Assembly: GCA_044224905.1 (NCBI GenBank)
Contig: JBGAJN010000002.1
Location: 1,426,001 to 1,490,000 of the forward strand
Direction: 5' to 3'
DNA: 64,000 nt
DNA from: JBGAJN01 sp044224905
GTDB taxonomy: Bacteria; Verrucomicrobiota; Verrucomicrobiia; Limisphaerales; JBGAJN01
This document shows, piece by piece, positions 18,299 through 27,190 of this stretch. The notes below the pieces were generated by a model. That model did not search any database. It was not told the origin of the DNA and worked only from the letters and a program-made list of their open reading frames with translations. Position 1 is the stretch's first letter. Every line of letters begins with the position of its first letter. Made by a program: the position numbers and the translations under genes.

Positions 18299-19891
18299 TT
18301 ACTGGCGGTGTCGCAACCGCGCTTCCGCCAAATCGATGTCTTGTTGAATGCGACGCAGCACTTCGTCGCTGATGACATTCTGATTGCGAAGGGTGACGAT
18401 TGTCCGGCGCTCAACGTGAAGGGCCTCGTGTGACAGCCGCTCGTATTCCGAGGAAAAGAGTCGCAGCGGGCTGCCGGCGCTATCGGGCTCCGCGCCTTCG
18501 ACTTGACGGATGTGATCTTCGTATTCAACTCGCAAACGTGCCCGCGCGTCCGCTTTGGAAGGTTCGTCTTCGGCGATCTCATTGAGCCGGGCGAGCGCAG
18601 CTTGATTGGCTTTCAATCGCGCTTCGCGCTCTTCTTTTTCCATCGAGCCGTCGTCCTTGACGCCGAGCCAGCGGATCAGCGGCGGTAGACTCAAGCCCTG
18701 CAAAACCAGCGTGACCAGAATCACGATGAACGTAAGGAATAGGATTAAATTGCGACCGGGAAACGGCGAACCATTGCTCATCGTTTCCGGCAAGGCTAAG
18801 GCCGCGGCCAGCGAAACGACTCCGCGCATGCCGGTCCAAGCGACCACCATCACGTGCTGCCACCGTGGATATGGATCGTGTTTGCAGAGTTTTTTGAACA
18901 CCAGACGCGGCAGGTACGTCGCCGGAAAAACCCACAGGATACGGATGAGAATCACCGCGAGACTAATGAGCAGTGCGTACCAGACGAGTTGCGAAATCGG
19001 AAAAGCATCATCCGCTAACGCGCTCAAAACTTCCGGCAGCTGCAGTCCGATGAGGATGAAAACGAAACCGTTCAGTAAAAACTCCACCATTTCCCAAACT
19101 GGCCCGCCTCGAAGTCGGGTTTTGAAAGTGAGCAACTCCGGCAAACGCCAGCCGAGATACAAACCGGCAGTGACGACTGCCAGCACGCCAGAGACGCCCA
19201 AACGTTCCGCCGCCAGATAAGCGACAAACGGAGTCAGCAGCGACACGGTGATTTCAATCGGCGCGTCATCCACGCGTTTGTGAAACTGTTCCGCCAGCCA
19301 GCCCACCACCATGCCCAGCAAAATTCCGCCGACTCCGACAATGACAAATTGCCCTCCTGCGCTGGCTAGGGAAAATGAGCCGCTCACCACGGCCACCACG
19401 GCGAAGCGATAGGCCACCAGAGCCGTGGCGTCGTTGACGAGGCTTTCGCCTTCTAAAATTGTTACGATGCGGCGGGGGATTTTGAGCCGATCCGCAATCG
19501 CCGTGGCGGCGATTGCGTCCGGGGGAGATACAATCGCGCCTAGGACGAATCCGGCGGACATCGGCAGGCCCATAAAATAGTGCGCGAGCCAGGCAACCGC
19601 GACCGTCGTGAACAGCACCAGTCCGATGGCGAGCAGTGAGATCGGGCGAAGATTGACGCGAAAATCCCGCCACGAAGTGAACAACGCCGCGGGAAAAAGG
19701 AGTGGCGGCAGAAAGAATAGAAATACCAGTTCGGGATCGAGCCGGACTTTTGGCAGTTTGGGAATCAAACCGAGCAACAGGCCTCCGATTACAAACAGAA
19801 TAGGATACGGAATCGTGAGTTTGCGAGCTACCAGCGCGAGTACGGCCACGGCCAGCAATAGTCCGACAAAGATTTCAGCAATTCCCGTCAT
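18299..19891 (-). CDS. Na+/H+ antiporter, CPA1 family
   Basis: 530 aa from ATG 19891 (MTGIAEIFVGLL), preferred over the longer frame because the first TM helix starts here. About twelve TM helices cover residues 5-400. The family's key motifs are present: ELVFLFFLPPLLFPAAL, GAIVSPPDAIAATAIA and ILEGESLVNDATALVAY with the conserved Asp for cation/proton exchange. A hydrophilic C-terminal domain rich in Glu, Arg and Ala (about 410-530) is likely cytoplasmic and regulatory. It should exchange cytoplasmic Na+ (or K+) for protons. It stands alone between an epimerase gene and tRNA-Pro. Confidence 0.93.
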   Translation of the reverse strand: MTGIAEIFVGLLLAVAVLALVARKLTIPYPILFVIGGLLLGLIPKLPKVRLDPELVFLFFLPPLLFPAALFTSWRDFRVNLRPISLLAIGLVLFTTVAVAWLAHYFMGLPMSAGFVLGAIVSPPDAIAATAIADRLKIPRRIVTILEGESLVNDATALVAYRFAVVAVVSGSFSLASAGGQFVIVGVGGILLGMVVGWLAEQFHKRVDDAPIEITVSLLTPFVAYLAAERLGVSGVLAVVTAGLYLGWRLPELLTFKTRLRGGPVWEMVEFLLNGFVFILIGLQLPEVLSALADDAFPISQLVWYALLISLAVILIRILWVFPATYLPRLVFKKLCKHDPYPRWQHVMVVAWTGMRGVVSLAAALALPETMSNGSPFPGRNLILFLTFIVILVTLVLQGLSLPPLIRWLGVKDDGSMEKEEREARLKANQAALARLNEIAEDEPSKADARARLRVEYEDHIRQVEGAEPDSAGSPLRLFSSEYERLSHEALHVERRTIVTLRNQNVISDEVLRRIQQDIDLAEARLRHRQ

Positions 19892-20002
19892 GTCCCGCGA
19901 CGTTACCTGTGGAAGGCCGAGTTGCAAAGCGACAGCAACCGACATCCGCGAATTGGCTCAACGTCTTTGGATTGAATTGCGCCGAAGTGGTGAAGAAGAA
20001 GA

Positions 20003-20079
20003 TGGTCGGGGCGGTGAGATTTGAACTCACGACCTTCTGAACCCCATTCAGACGCGCTACCAAGCTACGCTACGCCCCG
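20003..20079 (-). tRNA. tRNA-Pro (GGG)
   Basis: A 77-nt cloverleaf can be drawn on the minus strand: acceptor CGGGGCG/CGCCCCG, D arm with the GCTTGGTA loop, anticodon stem TCTGA/TCAGA enclosing ATGGGGT (anticodon GGG), T arm GTGAG/CTCAC with loop TTCAAAT, discriminator A and an encoded CCA end. All stems pair, with one G-U in the D stem. Confidence 0.96.
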
Positions 20080-20116
20080 ACCGAACACGCGACAGCCGAA
20101 GCCGAAGCGCCCGCGT

Positions 20117-20144
20117 AGTGTAGGCGTCCCGGTTTTGATTTCAA
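20117..20144 (-). promoter_or_regulatory. Probable promoter of tRNA-Pro
   Basis: Minus-strand TTGAAA (20139-20144) and TACACT (20117-20122) are spaced by 16 bp, about 37 bp upstream of the tRNA 5' end, leaving a short leader. Good match to a housekeeping promoter. Confidence 0.5.
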
Positions 20145-20209
20145 TAACTTTCAAGAAATCATTGAGACGATCACAGCGGAGCTTGGTCGGGCTTGCCGCC
20201 GACCTGGCG

Positions 20210-23038
20210 TTACGCGTGGGCCGTTTTCACGGCTTCGACGCAACGACCGCACAGCGTGGGATGCTCAGGACTCGCACCCACGTCGGTTTCGGAATGCCAG
20301 CAACGTTCGCACTTCTGGCCGGCGGCGGCAGTCACGGTGGTGACGACGTTCGAGTCGCCGTTCGCGTGAATTTCGAGCTGCGAGACGTTGAGCAACTCGC
20401 GCAGATATTCCTGATGCGTCTTGCCATCGACGAACAGCGGACCGGAGCCGTTGAGCGTGAGCTTGGCTTCGAGCGCCTTGCCGATCTCCTTCGCTTGCCG
20501 CGCCTTTTCCAATTCGGGCAGCACCTGTTCGCGCAGCGCGAAGAGCCCGTCCCACGCGGAGACTTCGGCGGCGGAGCGGTCGAATGCTTTTGGAGTCCAC
20601 TTTGCGGCGTGAACGTGCCCCGCTGCTTTTCCGGGAATGAATTCCCACGCTTCGTCCGCGGTGAAGGCGATCATGGGTGCCAGCATTTGGCAAAGGCCCG
20701 TGATGAGGCGATGCAACGCCGTCTGCGTCGAGCGGCGACGCGGAGAATTCGCGGCATCGGTGTAGAGGCGGTCCTTCACGACGTCGTGATAGATCGAACT
20801 CAACTCCACGGCGATGAACTGGCTGACCTTTTGATATACGACATGGAACTCATAGGCGTCGTACGCCGCGACGACTTCCGTTTCGAGCTTCGCGAACGCG
20901 CCGAGAATCCAGCGATCGAGTCCGGTCAACTTGTCGTCCGCAACGGTGTGCTTCGCGGGATCGAAGTCGTAGAGGTTCGAGAGTTGGTAACGAAGCGTGT
21001 TGCGAATGCCGCGATACGTCTCGCTGACCTTCTTCAAGCGCTCTTCGCTGACGACGATGTCGTTGCGGTAGTCCTGCGAGGCGACCCAAAGGCGCACCAC
21101 GTCGCAGCCCCAAGTCTTGATGTAAGCTTCGGCGGTCTGCGGTTTCACGTAGCCGCTTTGTTTGCTCTTGGAAATTTTTTCACGATCCTCGTCCACCATG
21201 AAACCATGCGTGAGCACGGTCTTGAACGGCGGCGCTCCATTGCCGGCGAGCGAAAGCAGGAGTGAAGATTGAAACCAACCGCGATGTTGGTCAGAGCCTT
21301 CGAGGTAAACGTCGGCTTGCCAAGCGTCTTGCGGTTTCGCGGGCGACGCGTGTTGAAGTTCCGTGCGTCGCATCAGGACCGCGCGCGATGAACTTCCGGA
21401 ATCGATCCACACGTCGAGCGTGTCATTCGATTTCGCGACCGCGTCGGCACCTTTCCAGTTCGCAGGCTTTACGAGTGACCAAAGTTCGGTCGCTGATTTT
21501 TCGAACCAGATATTCGAACCGTGCTTCTCCACGAGCGCGGCGACGTTGCGGACAACCTGCGCGTCGAGGATGGCGTTGCTGTCCTTGTCGTAGAACGCGG
21601 GAATGGGCACGCCCCACGTGCGTTGACGCGAAATGCACCAGTCGGGACGCGACTCGACGGCGCCCTTGATGCGGTTGATGCCCCAATCAGGAATCCATTT
21701 CACTGAGTCGATCGCTTCTAGGGCGGACTTACGGAACGTTTTCCCGCTGGCTTCGTGATCGATCTTGACGAACCACTGGTCCATCGCGCGGAAGATGATC
21801 GGCGTCTTGCTGCGCCAGCAATGCGGGTAGCTGTGGTGATAATTCTCTTGGTGCGCGAGCGCGTTGCGGACGCGGAGTTCGTGCAGGACAGCTTCGTTCG
21901 CGTCGCTCTTGCCGTGTTTTTCCAGCGTGGTTTTGCCAAGCAATTCCGCCGGCATCTGCTGCTCGACGGGGAGGTCGTTGGTGTGCGCGAGGCAGCCGTT
22001 GTCATCGACCGGCGAGTAGATCGGTAAGCCAACGCTGCGGCCGAGATTGTAGTCGTCCGTGCCGTGGCCGGGCGCGATGTGCACGAACCCGGTGCCCGTG
22101 TCGCTCGTGACGAAGTTCGCGGGGAACAATTTGCCAGTGCGATTGCAGAACGGATGCTGATATTCGAGGCGCGCGAGCTCGTCGCCTTCGACGGTGCGCA
22201 CGATGTCGTAGCTCTCCCATTTGCACTTGGTGGCGACTGTGGCGAGCAGCGAATTGCAAACGAGATACGCGTCACCGTTCGCTTGGACGAGCGAGTAAAA
22301 GAGATTGGGATTAAACGCGACCGCGAGATTCGCCGGCAACGTCCACGGGGTCGTCGTCCAGATTAGGAGAAATGTGTTGGGCGCGCTCGTGAGTTTGAAC
22401 TTCACGTAAACGCTCTGGCTCACGTGATCGGCGTATTCCACTTCGGCTTCGGCGAGCGCGGTCTTGAAGGGAATGCTCCAATACACGGGCTTCTTGCCGC
22501 GATAAACGAAACCCTTGTCGACGATGTCTGCGAACATGCGCAGTTCGTCGGCTTCGTATTCCTTGTTCAACGTAAGGTAGGGATTCGCCCAATCACCGAA
22601 GACGCCGAGACGTTTGAACTGCTCGCGTTGGATGCCGATGTATTTGCGCGCGTAAGCGTCGCACGCGGTGCGGATCGTGGCGGCGTCGGCGCTGGTGTTG
22701 CCTTTCTCGCGCAACTCTTGCGTGACCTTCGATTCGATTGGCAGGCCGTGGCAGTCCCAACCGGGAATGTAAGGCGCGTCAAACCCGCGGAGGGTTTTGT
22801 ATTTGACGATGATGTCCTTAAGAATCTTGTTCAGCGCGGTGCCGACGTGGACGTCGCCATTGGCGAAGGGCGGGCCATCGTGCAGCACGAACTTCGGCGC
22901 ACCCGCGCGGGCGGTCTGAATGTTCGCGTAAAGATTTCCCTGTTCCCATTTCGCAAGACGTGCAGGTTCGCGCGTCACGAGGTCGGCCTTCATCGCGAAG
23001 TCCGTGCGCGGGAGATTTAATGTGTTCTTGTAGTCCAT
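20210..23038 (-). CDS. ileS: Isoleucyl-tRNA synthetase
   Basis: 942 aa from ATG 23038, where the protein begins MDYKNTLNLPRTDF as bacterial IleRS proteins do; the short in-frame extension is rejected. The HIGH-type motif is in GDVHVGTALNK (with GWDCHGLPIE) and KMSKS appears as KISKS (DREKISKSKQSG). The editing domain lies between. The C-terminal zinc finger has two Cys pairs (KCERCWHS and TLCGRCVEAV), and the family Trp/Lys signatures are present. It charges tRNA-Ile and edits valine. Length fits the bacterial (type 1, mupirocin-sensitive-like) form, full and intact. It lies downstream of an unrelated ABC gene, with about 96 bp between them. Confidence 0.97.
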   Translation of the reverse strand: MDYKNTLNLPRTDFAMKADLVTREPARLAKWEQGNLYANIQTARAGAPKFVLHDGPPFANGDVHVGTALNKILKDIIVKYKTLRGFDAPYIPGWDCHGLPIESKVTQELREKGNTSADAATIRTACDAYARKYIGIQREQFKRLGVFGDWANPYLTLNKEYEADELRMFADIVDKGFVYRGKKPVYWSIPFKTALAEAEVEYADHVSQSVYVKFKLTSAPNTFLLIWTTTPWTLPANLAVAFNPNLFYSLVQANGDAYLVCNSLLATVATKCKWESYDIVRTVEGDELARLEYQHPFCNRTGKLFPANFVTSDTGTGFVHIAPGHGTDDYNLGRSVGLPIYSPVDDNGCLAHTNDLPVEQQMPAELLGKTTLEKHGKSDANEAVLHELRVRNALAHQENYHHSYPHCWRSKTPIIFRAMDQWFVKIDHEASGKTFRKSALEAIDSVKWIPDWGINRIKGAVESRPDWCISRQRTWGVPIPAFYDKDSNAILDAQVVRNVAALVEKHGSNIWFEKSATELWSLVKPANWKGADAVAKSNDTLDVWIDSGSSSRAVLMRRTELQHASPAKPQDAWQADVYLEGSDQHRGWFQSSLLLSLAGNGAPPFKTVLTHGFMVDEDREKISKSKQSGYVKPQTAEAYIKTWGCDVVRLWVASQDYRNDIVVSEERLKKVSETYRGIRNTLRYQLSNLYDFDPAKHTVADDKLTGLDRWILGAFAKLETEVVAAYDAYEFHVVYQKVSQFIAVELSSIYHDVVKDRLYTDAANSPRRRSTQTALHRLITGLCQMLAPMIAFTADEAWEFIPGKAAGHVHAAKWTPKAFDRSAAEVSAWDGLFALREQVLPELEKARQAKEIGKALEAKLTLNGSGPLFVDGKTHQEYLRELLNVSQLEIHANGDSNVVTTVTAAAGQKCERCWHSETDVGASPEHPTLCGRCVEAVKTAHA

Positions 23039-23134
23039 CGTCGCAATCGTAAAGAGGCGGAACATTACAAGGCGCGCCCCGGAAGAAAAGTTCCAAATCC
23101 GCGTTTGTCAGTCTCGCGTTTGGCGTGGGGAATT

Positions 23135-23896
23135 TTACTTGGTGTGCGGGATGACCCGCTCCTCGGTGAAGTTCGCCTGCTGCGCGGTCAGCGCGAGGAA
23201 GGATTGCTCAAGTGCTCCGTTGGCGCCGCTTTGTTTGCGCAGTTCCTCGCTGTTGCCGACGGCGACCAGCCGGCCTTGGTGAATGATGCCGATGCGGTCG
23301 GCCATTTCCTCGGCGACGCTGAGTTGGTGCGTCGAAAGAAACACCGTCATGCCGGCGCGGGAGCGCTCCTTTAGAACGTCTTTCACGACGCGCGCATGGT
23401 GCGGATCCAGGCCGACCATCGGTTCGTCGATCACGAAGACTTCGGGGTCGTGCAACAGCGCTGCGGCGATGGCCACGCGCTGACGGGTGCCGTGGGAAAG
23501 GCCTTCGATTGGCTTGGCGATGTAATCGCCAAGGTTGAAGCGTTCGACCAACGCGCGAGCGGAGCTTTCAATGCGGCGGTTCTTCAGACTAAAAATCTGG
23601 CCGATGAAACGGAAGAACTCCCAGGGCGTGAGCTTGTCGTAGAGGAACGGGAAGTCGGGCACGTACGCCATGCGCTTGCGCGCTTCGAGCGGATCGGTCT
23701 GCACATCGAAGCCGGCCACGCGCGCGGTACCGGAGGTCGGTTTAATCAAGCCGGTCAGAATCTTGATCGTGGTCGTTTTGCCTGCGGCATTCGGACCCAG
23801 CACGGCGAAGAACTCGCCCTGATTGACCTTGAGACTGAGGTCGTTAACGGCCACAAGTTCGCCGAAGCGCTTGACGAGGTGGGAAAGTTCGATCAT
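23135..23896 (-). CDS. ABC transporter ATP-binding protein
   Basis: 253 aa ATPase. Walker A is GPNAAGKTTT, the signature is the variant LSHGTRQRV rather than LSGGQ, Walker B is VFVIDEPMVGLD, and the switch His is in FLSTHQLS. It resembles ABC-2 type export ATPases (CcmA/DrrA-like). No polytopic ABC permease is adjacent. The gene 10 nt upstream encodes a single-TM protein with a large extracytoplasmic part, and a LysM lipoprotein and a multi-TM protein lie further upstream on the same strand. The permease could be elsewhere, or the multi-TM protein at 25.6-26.5 kb could participate (inference, weak). Confidence 0.93.
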   Translation of the reverse strand: MIELSHLVKRFGELVAVNDLSLKVNQGEFFAVLGPNAAGKTTTIKILTGLIKPTSGTARVAGFDVQTDPLEARKRMAYVPDFPFLYDKLTPWEFFRFIGQIFSLKNRRIESSARALVERFNLGDYIAKPIEGLSHGTRQRVAIAAALLHDPEVFVIDEPMVGLDPHHARVVKDVLKERSRAGMTVFLSTHQLSVAEEMADRIGIIHQGRLVAVGNSEELRKQSGANGALEQSFLALTAQQANFTEERVIPHTK

Positions 23897-23906
23897 GGGG
23901 CGCAGG

Positions 23907-24722
23907 TCAGTTCGTCAGAAACGCTTCGTTGACGAGGGTGAGGTCGTTCGGAAGTTCCATCCGGAGAATTTCGCCGGCGCGGCTGAGGTAGACTACGACT
24001 TTGAAGCGATTGAGCAAACGTGCCGACACGCGATACGCCCGTAGGCGGGCGCGTCCGAACTGGAACCAATCGTAATGTGCGTCCCACGCGAGGCCGAGGG
24101 AAAGCTTGTCGCTGTCCGGCTTGGGTAGTCCGAAACCGCCGAGCATCCCGATCGCCCACGGAGCGCCGAACTCGGCGAGAAGCCTTTCCGGATGGCGCAA
24201 CTCCTCGAAAGTCACCGTGCGATCCCAACCGCCGTCGTCGCCGGCGATCTTTAGGTGGAGATTCTGCCGGGTGGCGGACGCTCCGAGTTCCCAGGTGTTC
24301 GGTCGTTGCTGAACGCGTAATTGAAACTCGCGCCAGTCGCTGTTGGTCGCGAAACGCAGCATGCCGTCGAACCGATAGGGAACTTGCTCGGGCAGCTGAT
24401 TGATCGTGCCGTCGATTTCGATCGTGTAGCCGCCGATGCGCGTCACGGCACCTTCGAGCGGTTCGTCAGCCGACGCTGGCTGTTTTGCCGGCAGGGCGGC
24501 CTGGGTGACTGCGGGGTTCCAGTGGCATGTGCCGATGCGCTTGCCCTTGAGTTGAATCTCGAGTTGTGAACTGTTCGGTGCGAGCAGGACGCGCTGCCAG
24601 ACCGTTTCGATCGGGACACTGCCGCCCCCGTTTCCTTGTTGGCCGAACTCCGACCGCCAGAGAAGAATCATCATCGCCCCCCAGAACAGGAGCAGCGAAC
24701 CCAGGATGATGCGGTTCAACAC
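23907..24722 (-). CDS. Single-pass membrane protein of unknown function next to ABC ATPase
   Basis: 271 aa, GTG start. An N-terminal hydrophobic anchor (LNRIILGSLLLFWGAMMILLW) is followed by an extracytoplasmic beta-rich domain with many Trp and Arg residues (YRFDGMLRFATNSDWREF, LHLKIAGDDGGWDRTVTF). I recognise no family. It ends 10 nt before the ABC ATPase gene and starts 16 nt after the LysM lipoprotein gene, so the three are probably one transcript and may form an envelope complex. The calculation-like beta strands could bind a lipid or glycan; that is speculation. Confidence 0.7.
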   Translation of the reverse strand: MLNRIILGSLLLFWGAMMILLWRSEFGQQGNGGGSVPIETVWQRVLLAPNSSQLEIQLKGKRIGTCHWNPAVTQAALPAKQPASADEPLEGAVTRIGGYTIEIDGTINQLPEQVPYRFDGMLRFATNSDWREFQLRVQQRPNTWELGASATRQNLHLKIAGDDGGWDRTVTFEELRHPERLLAEFGAPWAIGMLGGFGLPKPDSDKLSLGLAWDAHYDWFQFGRARLRAYRVSARLLNRFKVVVYLSRAGEILRMELPNDLTLVNEAFLTN

Positions 24723-24738
24723 AGGCGCGATGGGGCTT

Positions 24739-25551
24739 TCAAGTCGACGGAATCTTCACGGTCTGACCAACCTTCATCTTCTTTGGATTCAATGTTGGAT
24801 TCGCCGCTTCAAGGCTGCGCTGGCTGACTCCGTATTTCTTCGCGATCGAGTAAATCGTCTCGCCAGACTTGATGGTATGAGTCTTGGCCGCACTGGAAGA
24901 CGAAGGCGGCAGAGGAGTCACGTGTTCCGTGGGGTTGCGATGCGATGGTGGTGAAACCGAGGGCGGACGTTCCGTCGAGCTCGGGGTGGGAGGCGTTGCG
25001 TCGGCAACGCGGGCCGCTGGTGGCGCAACGAAATTGGTCTGCACTGCACGGCGATCAAGGGTCGCTTGCAGTTGCTCGACGCGCGTTTGCAATTGCTGAT
25101 TCTGCGAGGTGAGCTGCTGGTTCTTGGCGGTGAGCGTCTCAAGTTCCTTTTGCATCGATTGCGTGACCGGGCCGAGGAACACGGCACGGGCGAGGTCTTG
25201 TTTGCAGGTATTGATGCGTTGCCGGACGTTGTCGGCGTGTTCGGAGTCGGGGCGCAATTTCAGAAATTTTTCGTAATGAAAAATCGCCGTCGCATGGTCG
25301 TTAAAGCGCTGCTCATTTAACAGTCCGAGTTCGAAATGCGCGGTTGCCGAGCGGGGATTGACCTCGAGAGCCTGTTCGAACGCCTCGGCGGCGCCCGGGT
25401 AATCGAAGCGCTGCAAAAGCGATTTGCCATTCAAGAAATGCGGTTCGCGTTCCTCGTCTTGATTGTGTTCCCCGAGGGGATTGCAACCCGTGAGGCCGAG
25501 GATCACGCCCACAAGGCAGAGAAGGCGGACCGGCACCGGCGAAAATTTCAT
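24739..25551 (-). CDS. TPR and LysM-domain lipoprotein
   Basis: 270 aa. Signal peptide ends in a lipobox (GLTGC, Cys at about residue 23), so a lipoprotein is predicted. Residues about 40-110 form TPR-like helices (FDYPGAAEAFEQALEVNP, then HFELGLLNEQRF). A Gln-rich coiled-coil stretch follows (ELETLTAKNQQLTSQNQQLQ and on), then a Pro/Ser/Thr linker, and a C-terminal LysM peptidoglycan-binding domain (HTIKSGETIYSIAKKYGVS, ending KVGQTVKIPST). It probably tethers the envelope to peptidoglycan. Same strand as, and 16 nt before, the membrane protein at 23.9-24.7 kb. Confidence 0.88.
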   Translation of the reverse strand: MKFSPVPVRLLCLVGVILGLTGCNPLGEHNQDEEREPHFLNGKSLLQRFDYPGAAEAFEQALEVNPRSATAHFELGLLNEQRFNDHATAIFHYEKFLKLRPDSEHADNVRQRINTCKQDLARAVFLGPVTQSMQKELETLTAKNQQLTSQNQQLQTRVEQLQATLDRRAVQTNFVAPPAARVADATPPTPSSTERPPSVSPPSHRNPTEHVTPLPPSSSSAAKTHTIKSGETIYSIAKKYGVSQRSLEAANPTLNPKKMKVGQTVKIPST

Positions 25552-25606
25552 GGCGCGAAATTAGACGAGCCGTTCGCGGCACGCAATTGCACAATCATCC
25601 GGATGC

Positions 25607-26545
25607 TCAATTAGGTGAAAACGGGGAATTGCCTTTGGCTTTGGGTGCCGGTGAACCGGGCGGGGCTGTGGAGAACGGATTGGCCGTTTTGAGTGCGGTC
25701 GGCGTGACCCACGGCAAGCAAAGCACCCCGCCGATGGCGTAAACCAGCCCCACTACCAGGTGAACCGGCCAGGCGACCAGCAGATCCGTGAGTTCAATTT
25801 CTTCTGCGCCGTAGAGCGCGATCGCGAATGCCATCAGCACCGCGCCGGGCATCAACGCGGCGAAGGCCAGCCGCCAGCAGCCCAAAGGCGTCGCTTCGCG
25901 GTCGTTGAGATATGCGAGAAGGCGAAGCGGCAGCATGGCCGCGAGCGACAAGCCGAACCAGCTAGCGAACATGCCCACGATGACTGCCAGCCCGAGCCCC
26001 GCGAAGAGCGCCGGTTTCCAAGCGCCCCAAGCGGGGGCCGCCTCCAGATGGTTGAAACCGATGATGTAATTGCTGGGATACGCCACAGAGTAGATGCCAA
26101 AGGGCGAACAGATTTTCAGATCGTTGCGGTGAAATTCCAATTGCACGTCCGCGACGCGACTGGCGCCTTCCGTCGCCTCCGCGTCGACCAATATGGCAAA
26201 GCGCGGTCCCTCACCGAGGAAAGCCGGGCTCGCATTGCTCCACTCGAGCTGGCCGTGTTGGATCTGACCCTGTTGGGGCAATTGCCCGATGGCGTTCTCT
26301 ATGACGGGCGCCCAGACATGGTGGGCAAACCACATGACACTGACGGCGACGATGCAGGCCACGGCAAACGCGATTCCCAGCAGGTGACTCGCGGGGCGTC
26401 CCGAGAATGCCGCCACGCCACGCAGCGTGAAAGGCATCCGGCTTGAAAGCTTTTTGAGACTTTCCGTGTTCATTTGACCCAGACGGATGAAAGCCCAGAT
26501 CAACGGAAAAGAGAAGGAGCGAACGCGGTGGAAGAATTCTCCCAT
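25607..26545 (-). CDS. Multi-pass membrane protein of unknown function
   Basis: 312 aa. One TM helix lies at about residues 55-75, then an extracytoplasmic domain (about 80-180: EWSNASPAFLGEGPRFAIL, LKICSPFGIYSVAYPSNY). About four TM helices follow (ALFAGLGLAVIVGMFASWF, LAFAALMPGAVLMAFAIAL, LVAWPVHLVVGLVYAIG) and a Pro-rich tail. The layout recalls DUF1189/Yip1-like proteins, but I do not claim membership. An alternative start is the ATG at 26473. It is 18 nt downstream of the FMN-reductase gene and about 55 nt upstream of the LysM lipoprotein, so it probably shares their transcript. Confidence 0.7.
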   Translation of the reverse strand: MGEFFHRVRSFSFPLIWAFIRLGQMNTESLKKLSSRMPFTLRGVAAFSGRPASHLLGIAFAVACIVAVSVMWFAHHVWAPVIENAIGQLPQQGQIQHGQLEWSNASPAFLGEGPRFAILVDAEATEGASRVADVQLEFHRNDLKICSPFGIYSVAYPSNYIIGFNHLEAAPAWGAWKPALFAGLGLAVIVGMFASWFGLSLAAMLPLRLLAYLNDREATPLGCWRLAFAALMPGAVLMAFAIALYGAEEIELTDLLVAWPVHLVVGLVYAIGGVLCLPWVTPTALKTANPFSTAPPGSPAPKAKGNSPFSPN

Positions 26546-26563
26546 CGCCCGGGCAGCGCGGCA

Positions 26564-27121
26564 TCAGCTCGCGCGGAGTTTTACACCTTTGAGCTTTTCC
26601 ACGAAATCGACGAATCCGCTCGCTTGCTTTTGGAGGCGTTCAAGCAGCTCCGCGTCTTTGAGACGGCCCGCGTCGTCGAGGAGATTGCCGACGCCGGATA
26701 GAAAAACGCGCTCGGGATAGTTGAACGCATTGCGGTAGCCGAAGATTTGTTGCAGCTGCTCAATGGGACGCAGCGCACCCCAGATGCCGGCCGCGACGCC
26801 GACGAAGCAGACCGGACGGCGTTCAAAACTCTCCGGGAACTTCAGCATGTCGATGAAATATTTCAGCACCCCGGGAATGCCGCCGTTGTATTCGGGCGTG
26901 ACGACAATGAGGCCCGTCGATTGCAGAATCGCGTCGGAGAATGGCTTGAACGACGCCGGCTTTTCGCCGTAGGAGGCTGAGGAAAATATTTCGGGCGGCA
27001 GTTGCGCGAGGTCAACGACGCGCAACGGCACCTTGAGTGCGGCGTAGATCTCTTCCACGTGACGGGCGATCTTGCGGCTGTTACTTCCCGGGCGGTTTGT
27101 CCCAACGATCAATGTCATCAT
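26564..27121 (-). CDS. NAD(P)H-dependent FMN reductase
   Basis: 185 aa flavodoxin-like protein. An N-terminal phosphate-binding loop, TLIVGTNRPGSNSRKIA, and the FMN/dimer motif VVTPEYNGGIPGVLKYFID are typical of the NADPH-dependent FMN reductase/azoreductase family (PF03358). Two adjacent ATGs (27121, 27118) are equally possible. It reduces FMN or quinone-like acceptors in the cytoplasm. It heads a run of envelope genes on the minus strand but has no evident functional tie to them. Confidence 0.93.
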   Translation of the reverse strand: MMTLIVGTNRPGSNSRKIARHVEEIYAALKVPLRVVDLAQLPPEIFSSASYGEKPASFKPFSDAILQSTGLIVVTPEYNGGIPGVLKYFIDMLKFPESFERRPVCFVGVAAGIWGALRPIEQLQQIFGYRNAFNYPERVFLSGVGNLLDDAGRLKDAELLERLQKQASGFVDFVEKLKGVKLRAS

Positions 27122-27190
27122 ACGCCCGCATCAATAGCACATCACGCGGTTCGGGCAAGGGACGAAGACGGGAAATCCAATCCGCTGCGA

